DNA of 13,352 bases from NCBI GenBank assembly GCA_947625075.1, contig CANQMY010000016.1:1-13352 (forward strand), read 5' to 3'. This document shows positions 1-6,394 of the stretch, piece after piece. Numbering within the stretch: position 1 is the first letter of the stretch; every line of letters begins with the position of its first letter. Under the pieces are notes generated by a model. That model saw nothing but the letters and a program-made list of their open reading frames with translations. It searched no databases and was not told the DNA's origin. The DNA comes from an uncultured Clostridia bacterium. GTDB taxonomy: Bacteria > Bacillota > Clostridia > TANB77 > CAG-508. Both the position numbers and the translations under genes were made by a program.

Positions 1-2
1 TT

Positions 3-2060
3 TTATCTTACACTTTGCATATAAGAAAAAACAGTTGTATCTTCTGTTATTTGCGATGCATTCATTCCTAAATATTGAGCAAAAATACTCCTTGCAACAG
101 GAGCAGTATAACCTCCATGTTCACCATTTTTTACATAAACTGCAACTGCAATTTCAGGATCATCAAATGGTGCAAAACCAATAAACCATGCATTTGTTCC
201 ATTATTTGTAGATGCAGAACCTGTTTTACCCCCAACTTCAATATTGAAATCTCTAAAATATGAATATGCTGTTCCTGCATCATCGCTTGTAACACCTTTC
301 ATACCTTGCCTAATTGTAGCAATAATATCTGCACTTAATCCAAGATCTGATCCACTATTTCCATCTTTTTGCAAAAAGCTATTTACATGTGATTCAATTT
401 CATTTCTTGATACTTGTGTACCATCTTGATTATTTATAGATTTTATAATTGTAACTTCAATATTTTTACCACCATTTGCAAGCATAGCCGTATATTTTGC
501 CATTTGAAGAGGTGTAAAGTCATTATATAATTGTCCTATTGCTGTCTGAATTGTTTTTCCACCAGTCCATTCATTATCTACATCTGGATTTGATAATGTA
601 CCTGATATTTCATCTGGAAGTTCTACTCCAGTTTTTTGCCCTAATCCAAATGCTTTTGCTACTTCTGTTAGTTTATCAATTCCTGCTCTTCTTCCCGTTT
701 CATAAAAGAAATAATTACATGAATGTTCTATTGCTTGAACTACATTTTGCCAACCATGTCCACCTCTTAGCCAACATTTTGGTTGATAATCATTATAATA
801 TTTATAAATATAGGTATCATTTATTTTTGTATTTAAATCTATTACTCCACTTTCTAACCCTGCTATTGCAGTTACCAATTTAAAAGTAGATCCTGGTGCA
901 GACTTGTCAGATATTGCTTTGTTAACTAAAGGATGTCTTGTATCATACAAATAGTTATTCCAATTTGTTTGACTTATACCATCTGTAAAAAGAGAAGGAT
1001 TATAATTTGGAAAACTTGCCATAGCAAGAATTTCTCCAGTTTTTATGTTTAAAACAACTGCTGAACCTTCACTTGCCTTTGTTGCATCTCTTAAAACTCC
1101 ATTTTGCATATCAGCAATATCCTTCGCTAATGCTTCTTCTGTTGCTTTTTGTAAATCTGCATCTATAGTTAAAACAACATCACTTCCTGTTATTGCTGCT
1201 TCTGAAATGTACTCATCTGTAACTACCCCTTCAACAGACATATCAATTTGTTTTATTCCATCTTTACCTTTTAAATATTTTTCAAAAACCTTCTGAATTC
1301 CAGTTTTTCCTATAATATCATTTTGATTGTAATCAGTATTATTTTCCAACTCATCAGGAGATATTTTTCCAACATATCCTAAAATATGTGAAGCAAGCTC
1401 TCCATATGGATAAGAAACAGTTGGTTCAATATACGTACTAATACCAGGAAAGCTAGTTCCCATTTCATTAAACTTAGCATAACTTGAATTACTTATATTA
1501 CTTGCAATTTTAACTGATTTTGTATTACTATAACCATCTTTTTCAATTAAATATCTCAATGTTATTATTTTTCTAGCATCTTCTATATTATCACTATTTA
1601 TTTTATATTTTTCTTTATAAAAGTTAAATGAAGCTTCTGCATCAAATGATATATCAATATTATTACTTTTTTTCCAATCATCAATATTTATATCTTTAAA
1701 TGCGTATGGATTAATAGTTATAGGAAAATTATCAATGTAACTATCTCCATTTTCTTCAAGTGTTTTTGCTACTAATAATAATGTATTATTGAGAGTTTCA
1801 TTATCTATTTTTGTTTTATAGATTTCCACATTATATAACATTGTTGTGGATACTAATTTATTTCCAGATTGATCTAGTATATTTCCTCTTGTAGCTGTTA
1901 TTGTTTTTTCTCTAGTAAGTCTAGTATTTGAAGTTTCTCTATATTCTTCTCCATGAACAATTTGTAAATTAAATAATGAAACAAGAAGTACTATACCTAT
2001 AATATAAACTATAGCTATTAAAATATTAAATCTAATTTTAACACTATTTTTTTCTTTCAT
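3..2060 (-). CDS. mrdA: Penicillin-binding protein 2, class B transpeptidase of the elongasome
   Basis: This is a membrane-anchored D,D-transpeptidase that cross-links peptidoglycan during lateral wall growth, working with MreBCD and a SEDS glycosyltransferase. The 685-residue product has a short cytoplasmic N-terminus and one membrane anchor (about residues 11-31). A pedestal/dimerisation domain follows (about 50-290, with the typical RGNILD motif near 58), then the transpeptidase domain. The catalytic motifs are all visible: SxxK as S391-T-F-K394, SxN as S447-C-N449, and KTG at 612-614. The length fits the family. It is the last visible gene of the mre operon, 61 bases after mreD, and the stop codon lies at the window edge, so the gene is complete. 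The ATG at 2060 has no Shine-Dalgarno within normal distance; the nearest, GAAGGG, is about 38 bases upstream, behind a hairpin. An in-frame TAA upstream rules out a longer start. Confidence 0.95.
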   Translation of the reverse strand: MKEKNSVKIRFNILIAIVYIIGIVLLVSLFNLQIVHGEEYRETSNTRLTREKTITATRGNILDQSGNKLVSTTMLYNVEIYKTKIDNETLNNTLLLVAKTLEENGDSYIDNFPITINPYAFKDINIDDWKKSNNIDISFDAEASFNFYKEKYKINSDNIEDARKIITLRYLIEKDGYSNTKSVKIASNISNSSYAKFNEMGTSFPGISTYIEPTVSYPYGELASHILGYVGKISPDELENNTDYNQNDIIGKTGIQKVFEKYLKGKDGIKQIDMSVEGVVTDEYISEAAITGSDVVLTIDADLQKATEEALAKDIADMQNGVLRDATKASEGSAVVLNIKTGEILAMASFPNYNPSLFTDGISQTNWNNYLYDTRHPLVNKAISDKSAPGSTFKLVTAIAGLESGVIDLNTKINDTYIYKYYNDYQPKCWLRGGHGWQNVVQAIEHSCNYFFYETGRRAGIDKLTEVAKAFGLGQKTGVELPDEISGTLSNPDVDNEWTGGKTIQTAIGQLYNDFTPLQMAKYTAMLANGGKNIEVTIIKSINNQDGTQVSRNEIESHVNSFLQKDGNSGSDLGLSADIIATIRQGMKGVTSDDAGTAYSYFRDFNIEVGGKTGSASTNNGTNAWFIGFAPFDDPEIAVAVYVKNGEHGGYTAPVARSIFAQYLGMNASQITEDTTVFSYMQSVR

Positions 2061-2064
2061 TATA

Positions 2065-2094
2065 CTAGATTCTGCTGATTATAAATATCAGCAT
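2065..2094 (-). other. Possible leader ORF and hairpin before the PBP2 start
   Basis: In the 61-base mreD-PBP2 gap, the minus strand reads AAGAAGGGAGAT, then an ATG (2094), nine sense codons (MLIFIISRI) and TAG (2067-2065), four bases before the PBP2 ATG. Overlapping this mini-ORF is an inverted repeat with 7-base arms (TGCTGAT at 2073-2079, ATCAGCA at 2087-2093) and a 7-base loop. The hairpin could bring the distant Shine-Dalgarno closer to the PBP2 start. Alternatively, translation of the mini-ORF could couple ribosomes to PBP2. Both readings are inference. The spacing of the mini-ORF's own Shine-Dalgarno to its ATG is short, and the pattern could be chance in AT-rich DNA. Confidence 0.3.
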
Positions 2095-2121
2095 ATCTCC
2101 CTTCTTTTTTATTTTTATATA

Positions 2122-2655
2122 TTAAAAATATCTAGTAAGTAATTTTTTATTTTTTAATATGTTTTCTAAATAATATCCTAATTTTTTTATTCCCGGATAT
2201 AATATTATAACTAAAAATGTATTATAAATCACTTCTAATGATAATGTTATTAAAAATGGTAATATTTCTATTTCAATTTTAAATTTAATTATATTAACAA
2301 TATACATACATACTTCAAATAAAATAGTAGAACCAACTGTCATTAAAATAATTGTTACTCTACTATCTTTTGAAAAATTTTTGTCAAAATATTCTCCTAA
2401 AAGGCCTATAATTCCAAGAAAAATACCAGTAAATCCAATACTTCTTCCTATTAAAATATCTAAAATAATTCCAAAAAATAAACTAAAAAAACCGCCTATC
2501 TTTTTTCCTGTAAATAGACCTAGAAATAATGCTAATAAAACAAACAAATTCGGCATTATTCCTCTAATAGTAAACCATGAGAAAAAATTTATTTGAAAAA
2601 AGTATATTATTAAAAATAATAAAATTATTATTGCTATCGCTCTAAATTTTTTCAA
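2122..2655 (-). CDS. mreD: Rod shape-determining protein MreD
   Basis: MreD is an integral membrane component of the rod-shape complex that bridges MreC, MreB and the wall-synthesis enzymes. The 177-residue product is very hydrophobic, with about five to six membrane segments (roughly residues 6-21, 35-50, 54-70, 74-90, 102-122 and 131-154). It carries the family's charged PNLFVLLALFLGLFTGKKIGGF stretch and the GIILDILIG segment around residues 35-70. Its length and position between mreC and PBP2 fit the family, whose sequence is otherwise poorly conserved. The start codon is TTG (2655-2653), supported by AGGAG five bases upstream. It begins 25 bases after mreC, so the two are surely cotranscribed. 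Confidence 0.9.
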   Translation of the reverse strand: MKKFRAIAIIILLFLIIYFFQINFFSWFTIRGIMPNLFVLLALFLGLFTGKKIGGFFSLFFGIILDILIGRSIGFTGIFLGIIGLLGEYFDKNFSKDSRVTIILMTVGSTILFEVCMYIVNIIKFKIEIEILPFLITLSLEVIYNTFLVIILYPGIKKLGYYLENILKNKKLLTRYF

Positions 2656-2680
2656 TTTTTCTCCTTTATTTATGCATTTT

Positions 2681-3496
2681 TTATTTTTGAGTTATTACTA
2701 ATACTGTTTCTAACTTAGAAAAATCCGTTGCAGGATTAACAACTGCATATCTATCTAATTCATTTTTTGTATTTACAACACTATTTATTGTACCTATTAA
2801 AATTCCCTTTGGAAATATTCCTCCAAATCCAGATGTAACAACTTCATCTCCTTGCAAAATACTTGTTTCAACAGGTATTGATGTTGCTTTTAATGTATTT
2901 GTATCAGCTAAAGTTCCTTTAAGTAATATACTCTCCGAAGCTGTAGAAATTGTTGCACTTACAGTACTTGCCGTATCTATTATAGTTTGCACCTTTGAAG
3001 AAGAGTCTGTAACGGATAATATTTTACCTACTAGTCCTGATTCTGAAATAACTGGCATATTCTCTTTTATTCCATCATTTGTACCAACATTTATAATTAA
3101 TATTTTATCATAGTTACTATAACTTCTTTCTATTACATTTGCTGGAACAGTAGTGTAGTCAGAATATTTATCTTTTAAATTTACATATTCTTTCAAAGTA
3201 TTATTTTCAGATTTTAATATTTCTAATTCTCTTACTTGCTCTTTAAGCTTACTATTTTCTTCTCTTAAAGCTGAATTTTCATTTTTTAATATTTCTATAT
3301 CACTTAACTGTTGTTCATCTCCAGTTATTTTATTTTTAATAAAAACGTATCCATTTTGGAGTGGCATAAATAATTTACTTACAACAGTTTGCATATTTTG
3401 TAATTGATTTGTTTTTAGGTTTGATATAATAACTACAATAATTAAAACAATTACAGTAATAATTATTCCAATTAAACCTGTTTTATTATGTTTCAT
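2681..3496 (-). CDS. mreC: Rod shape-determining protein MreC
   Basis: MreC is a bitopic membrane protein that links cytoplasmic MreB to the periplasmic-side transpeptidase PBP2 and is thought to activate it. The 271-residue product has a short cytoplasmic tail and one transmembrane helix (about residues 7-25). A coiled coil rich in E, K, L and N follows (about 63-108), and then the MreC beta-barrel domain (about 115-268). Family hallmarks include the VGTNDGIKENMPV segment near 137-149, the GLVGKI turn near 154-159, and VVTSGFGGIFPKGILIG near 219-235. The ATG at 3496 has a strong AGGAGG five bases upstream. The gene lies 39 bases after mreB and 25 bases before mreD in the standard order. Confidence 0.96.
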   Translation of the reverse strand: MKHNKTGLIGIIITVIVLIIVVIISNLKTNQLQNMQTVVSKLFMPLQNGYVFIKNKITGDEQQLSDIEILKNENSALREENSKLKEQVRELEILKSENNTLKEYVNLKDKYSDYTTVPANVIERSYSNYDKILIINVGTNDGIKENMPVISESGLVGKILSVTDSSSKVQTIIDTASTVSATISTASESILLKGTLADTNTLKATSIPVETSILQGDEVVTSGFGGIFPKGILIGTINSVVNTKNELDRYAVVNPATDFSKLETVLVITQK

Positions 3497-3535
3497 TATA
3501 CCCTCCTAAATATTTCTAATTTAAAATATTGCTTC

Positions 3536-4568
3536 TTATCCAATATTTTTTCTATTTAATAAAATTTTTTTCATTTTATCAAAATTTTCAAGTGTTTTTC
3601 CTGCTCCTATAGCTACACAATCCAATGGTGAATCTGCAATATATGTTTTTACTCCCGTTTTTTGTGATACTAAACCATCTATATTTCTAATAAGTGCCCC
3701 TCCACCTGAAATATATATACCATTTTGCATAATATCTGATGCAAGTTCTGGCGGTGTTATTGATAACGTATTAACTATTGCTTCAATTATCTCATTTATT
3801 GGTTTTTCCATTGCATCTTCAATTTGCTTTGAAGATATTTCTACATTTCTTGGTAAACCTGTATCAATATCTCTTCCTCTAATTTCTTTGGTTATTTCAG
3901 TAACTAGAGGCATTGCACAACCTAATTCAATTTTTAAATTTTCTGCTGCCGCTTGTCCGTATTACTATATTTTCTTTTCTTTTTAAATAAGTTACAATTG
4001 CTTCATCAATTGCATTACCTGCAACTTTTATTGATGTTTTTGCAACAATTCCTCCAAGAGAAATAACTGCAACTTCGGTTGTTCCCCCACCTATATCTAC
4101 TATCATTTTTCCACTTGGTTCTAATACATTTAGTCCTGCTCCAATAGCAGATGCCATTGGTTCATCTATTAAATAAACTTCCTTTGCACCAGCTTGTAAA
4201 AAAGCTTCTTGAACAGCTCTTTCTTCTACTTCTGTAATTCCAGATGGTACACCAACAACTGTTCTAGGTTTTCCTGCATTATATTTTTTGCATACTTTTC
4301 TAAGCATATTTTTAAGCATAAGTCCTGTTGCCGTAAAGTCTGCTATTACTCCTTCTTTCATTGGTCTAACTGCTCGTATATTTTCTGGTGTTCTTCCTAA
4401 CATTTCTTTTGCTTCTATTCCTGTAGCAACTATATCTGAATTTCCTTGATCTATTGCAACTACAGATGGCTCTCTTAAAACTATTCCTTTTCCTTTTAAA
4501 GTAACAAGGATATTTGCCGTACCTAAATCAATACCTATATCCTTTGAGCTAAAGTCTAATAATTTCAT
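3536..4568 (-). CDS. mreB: Rod shape-determining protein MreB, interrupted by a single-base frameshift
   Basis: MreB is the actin-like ATPase whose membrane filaments orient lateral wall synthesis. The N-terminal part (4568-3960) encodes 203 residues, with the phosphate-1 loop DIGIDLGTANI (residues 10-20), the IDEPMASAIGAG segment (134-145) and the phosphate-2 loop DIGGGTTEV (158-166). It then runs out of frame to a stop at 3927. The C-terminal part continues in another frame and ends at 3536, carrying RGRDIDTGLP and the adenosine-loop motif ISGGGALIRNID. Removing one base (the + strand G at 3959) joins IVI directly to GQAAAENLKIELG, as in intact MreB, and gives a normal 343-residue protein. 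The ATG at 4568 has AGAAGGG nine bases upstream; a longer TTG start at 4616 lacks such a site. The start overlaps the end of radC by 20 bases. The break is probably a sequencing or assembly error, but that cannot be proved here. Confidence 0.93.
3958..3960 (-). other. mreB: Frameshift point in mreB
   Basis: On the coding strand the sequence reads ATA CGG ACA AGC, where an intact MreB would read ATA GGA CAA GCG (I-G-Q-A). A single extra C (+ strand G3959) explains the break exactly. There is no homopolymer or other slippery run at the site. Confidence 0.85.
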
Positions 4569-5247
4569 CTTTAAAATCCCTTCTTGAAAATATACTTTCA
4601 TATTTATTAAATCCAATTACAATATGGTCAATTAACTTAATTCCAATAATATCAGATGCCTGCAATAATCTTTTTGTAAAATAAATATCTTCTTTGCTTG
4701 GTGTCGGATCTCCACTTGGATGATTATGAACAATTATTATCTTGCATGCACCTTGCTTAATTACTTCTAATAAAATTTGTTTTATTTCTATATTTAATCT
4801 ATCTATTTTACCTTTTGCAAAATCTATAATTTTCGTTATATAATTTTTACTATTCAATATAACTATTTTTAATACTTCTTGCTTTTCTATCAAAAACTCT
4901 TTAAAAAATATTTTAGCAATATCTCCTGGATATTTAACTTGAATGTTTATATCTTCTTTTATACTCATTCTTCTTGAAAGTTCGCAAACTGCTTTTATTT
5001 GAATTGCTTTTACTTTTCCTATCCCTTTAATATTTTTTAAATCCTCTAAAGAAAGATTTTGTAATTCTTCTAAAGATCCAGACATCAAAAGAATTCTATT
5101 TGCAATTTCAATAGAATTTTCTTCCTTTGTACCTGTTTTAATAATTATTGCCAATAATTCTGAATTTGATAACATTTTTTCTCCATATTTTTCAAGTTTT
5201 TCATAAGGTCTTTCGTTTTTTGGCAATTCTTTCATTTTAAGTGGCAT
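4549..5247 (-). CDS. radC: RadC/JAB-domain protein
   Basis: This is a member of the RadC family of JAMM/MPN-fold proteins. The cellular role is unsettled: the old DNA-repair name does not match later evidence, and metal-dependent hydrolase activity is inferred from the fold. The 232-residue product has an N-terminal helix-hairpin-helix region (LKNIKGIGKVKAIQIK, about residues 70-85). The C-terminal MPN domain carries the metal motif HNHPSGDPTPSKED, with H174, H176 and D187. Its length matches the family. The ATG at 5247 is preceded by AGAAAGGA at suitable spacing. The 3' end overlaps the mreB start by 20 bases, suggesting translational coupling. radC just upstream of mreBCD is a long-known arrangement in Firmicutes, though no functional link to cell shape is established. 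Confidence 0.95.
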   Translation of the reverse strand: MPLKMKELPKNERPYEKLEKYGEKMLSNSELLAIIIKTGTKEENSIEIANRILLMSGSLEELQNLSLEDLKNIKGIGKVKAIQIKAVCELSRRMSIKEDINIQVKYPGDIAKIFFKEFLIEKQEVLKIVILNSKNYITKIIDFAKGKIDRLNIEIKQILLEVIKQGACKIIIVHNHPSGDPTPSKEDIYFTKRLLQASDIIGIKLIDHIVIGFNKYESIFSRRDFKDEIIRL

Positions 5248-5285
5248 AAATATCCTTTCTGCCCCCCTAAAAATAGTTTACATAG

Positions 5286-5543
5286 CTAAAATTTTCTATA
5301 AATAAATACAGCTATAACTATTCCTATTATACTTGATACGTTAATTTTAAACATTAATCCTAATGTTAGTTGAACTACACCTAAATCTAATGTAATTGGT
5401 GTAGATAGACCAAATTGTTGACCATATCCTAACCAACTTAACCAAGATATACCAGCTGTTAATTCTCCTAAAAGTCCTCCAATAACTAAACCACATAATA
5501 TAAATATTATTAATACTAATGTTCCTTTTTCTCTTGTAGACAT
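5286..5543 (-). CDS. Small DUF4321-type membrane protein
   Basis: This 85-residue protein of unknown function has two hydrophobic segments (about residues 8-30 and 58-82). They flank a loop containing ISWLSWLGYGQQFGLSTP, where the family's glycine- and tryptophan-rich stretch is found. The segment ITLDLGVVQLTLGLMFKINVSSIIGI resembles DUF4321 proteins found near radC or maf and the mre genes in Clostridia. I make this assignment from memory of the family, not from a search. The start at 5543 is chosen because GGAGG lies five bases upstream; the frame is open for 22 more codons but without such a site. It is the first gene after the promoter at 5644-5672 and lies 38 bases before radC, so it is probably the first gene of the radC-mre-PBP2 operon. 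Confidence 0.85.
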   Translation of the reverse strand: MSTREKGTLVLIIFILCGLVIGGLLGELTAGISWLSWLGYGQQFGLSTPITLDLGVVQLTLGLMFKINVSSIIGIVIAVFIYRKF

Positions 5544-5643
5544 TTTTACCTCCATTTTGCTAGTTTTTGTTAGTTCTATTATTACTATTACTTTCAAAAA
5601 ACTTTGCATTTTTTTCTTACGGAAATGTGTTTTTTATAAAAGT

Positions 5644-5672
5644 ATTATATATGTATTTATGTTTTTTTTCAA
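5644..5672 (-). promoter_or_regulatory. Sigma-A type promoter for DUF4321-radC-mreBCD-PBP2
   Basis: On the minus strand there is TTGAAA (5672-5667), a 17-base spacer and a perfect TATAAT (5649-5644). The predicted transcript starts near 5637, leaving about 94 untranslated bases before the first gene. No other -10/-35 pair of this quality was seen in the operon, so the six genes probably share it. Confidence 0.7.
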
Positions 5673-5691
5673 GATATTTTCATAAAAAGTA

Positions 5692-5720
5692 TTTCTTTTT
5701 TAGAATTAATATGTTATATT
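5692..5720 (+). promoter_or_regulatory. Possible promoter of the mecA-like gene
   Basis: The + strand has an extended -10, TG-T-TATATT (5712-5720), with only a poor -35 match (TTTCTT) 17 bases upstream. The predicted start near 5727 would leave a very short leader that begins almost at the Shine-Dalgarno. The call rests on the extended -10. Confidence 0.4.
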
Positions 5721-5740
5721 TTTTCTACAAGGAGGAATTA

Positions 5741-6352
5741 ATGAAATTTCAAAAGCTTAGTGAAAACAAACTAAAAATTATTTTATCTAATGATGAGCTT
5801 CCAAATAGCAATAATTTTGATAATTTTATATCAAACTCTTCTGATGCTAAGAATACTTTTTTAGAAATACTCGAAAAAGCTTATGACGAAGTTGGATTTA
5901 ATACTAGAGACTATAAGATAAAAATAGATGCTTTAGCACTTAAAAATGGAAATTTTGTTTTTACTGTTACAAAACTAGTAAAAATGAAAGAAAAAATAAA
6001 AACTGCTAAACCTAAAAAAGTTTTAAAAAACAATCAATCTAACTTTGCTATTTATAAGTTTGATAGTTTTGATGATTTTTGTAATTTCTGTATATTTATA
6101 AGAAAATCTAATCTATATAATCTAAATAAATTAGCTCAAAAAATCGAACTATACCTTTATAATTATAATTACTATTTATCTGTTTATAAAATAAATGAAA
6201 ATTATATTGATATCGGTAAATTTTATAGTTCTATTACTGAATTTTGTAAATATTTTTCCAGTCAAGAACTATTCGTTTCAGTATTAATGGAAAAAGGAAG
6301 TTTAATTTTTAAACATAATGCAATAAAACTTTGTCAAAATAAATTTGAATAA
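5741..6352 (+). CDS. mecA: MecA-like adaptor protein of the ClpC protease
   Basis: In Bacilli, MecA/YpbH proteins bind substrates through the N-terminal domain and ClpC through the C-terminal domain, promoting ClpC assembly and degradation of bound targets. This 203-residue product has an N-terminal domain (about 1-80) with the start MKFQKLSENKLKIILSNDEL and a helix with FLEILEKAYDEVGF (about 40-53). A lysine-rich linker follows (about 81-98), then a C-terminal domain (about 102-200) beginning AIYKFDSFDDFCNF, which matches the family's conserved YxFxSFxD element. The length is close to B. subtilis MecA (218). ATG 5741 follows a perfect AAGGAGGA; the frame is open further upstream but without a start signal. 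It stands alone on the + strand and ends in its own terminator. Targets are unknown. The assignment is by family resemblance and the sequence is divergent. Confidence 0.82.
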   Translation: MKFQKLSENKLKIILSNDELPNSNNFDNFISNSSDAKNTFLEILEKAYDEVGFNTRDYKIKIDALALKNGNFVFTVTKLVKMKEKIKTAKPKKVLKNNQSNFAIYKFDSFDDFCNFCIFIRKSNLYNLNKLAQKIELYLYNYNYYLSVYKINENYIDIGKFYSSITEFCKYFSSQELFVSVLMEKGSLIFKHNAIKLCQNKFE

Positions 6353-6354
6353 AT

Positions 6355-6390
6355 AAAAGAGGGCGATAATTTTATTATTACCCTCTTTTT
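6355..6390. terminator. Bidirectional intrinsic terminator between mecA and pcrA
   Basis: AAAAGAGGG (6355-6363) pairs with CCCTCTTTT (6381-6389). The stem extends through GATAAT/ATTATT with one mismatch and a TTT loop. Five Ts follow on the + strand, and a TTTTATTTATT tract follows on the minus strand. It sits 3 bases after the mecA stop and 5 bases beyond the pcrA stop, so it can end both convergent transcripts. Confidence 0.85.
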
Positions 6391-6394
6391 GTTG

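Noticed and set aside
539..883. Plus-strand open frame of 114 codons inside PBP2
   Set aside because: It is antisense to the transpeptidase domain, with Leu/His-rich translation typical of a shadow frame and no ribosome-binding site.
4569..4616. Longer MreB starting at a TTG at 4616 (16 extra residues)
   Set aside because: There is no Shine-Dalgarno at the TTG, while ATG 4568 has AGAAGGG and gives the usual MreB N-terminus.
5567..5740. Upstream extension of the mecA frame by 58 codons
   Set aside because: The extension runs through the divergent promoter region, is Phe/Tyr-rich low-complexity translation, and ATG 5741 has a perfect Shine-Dalgarno.
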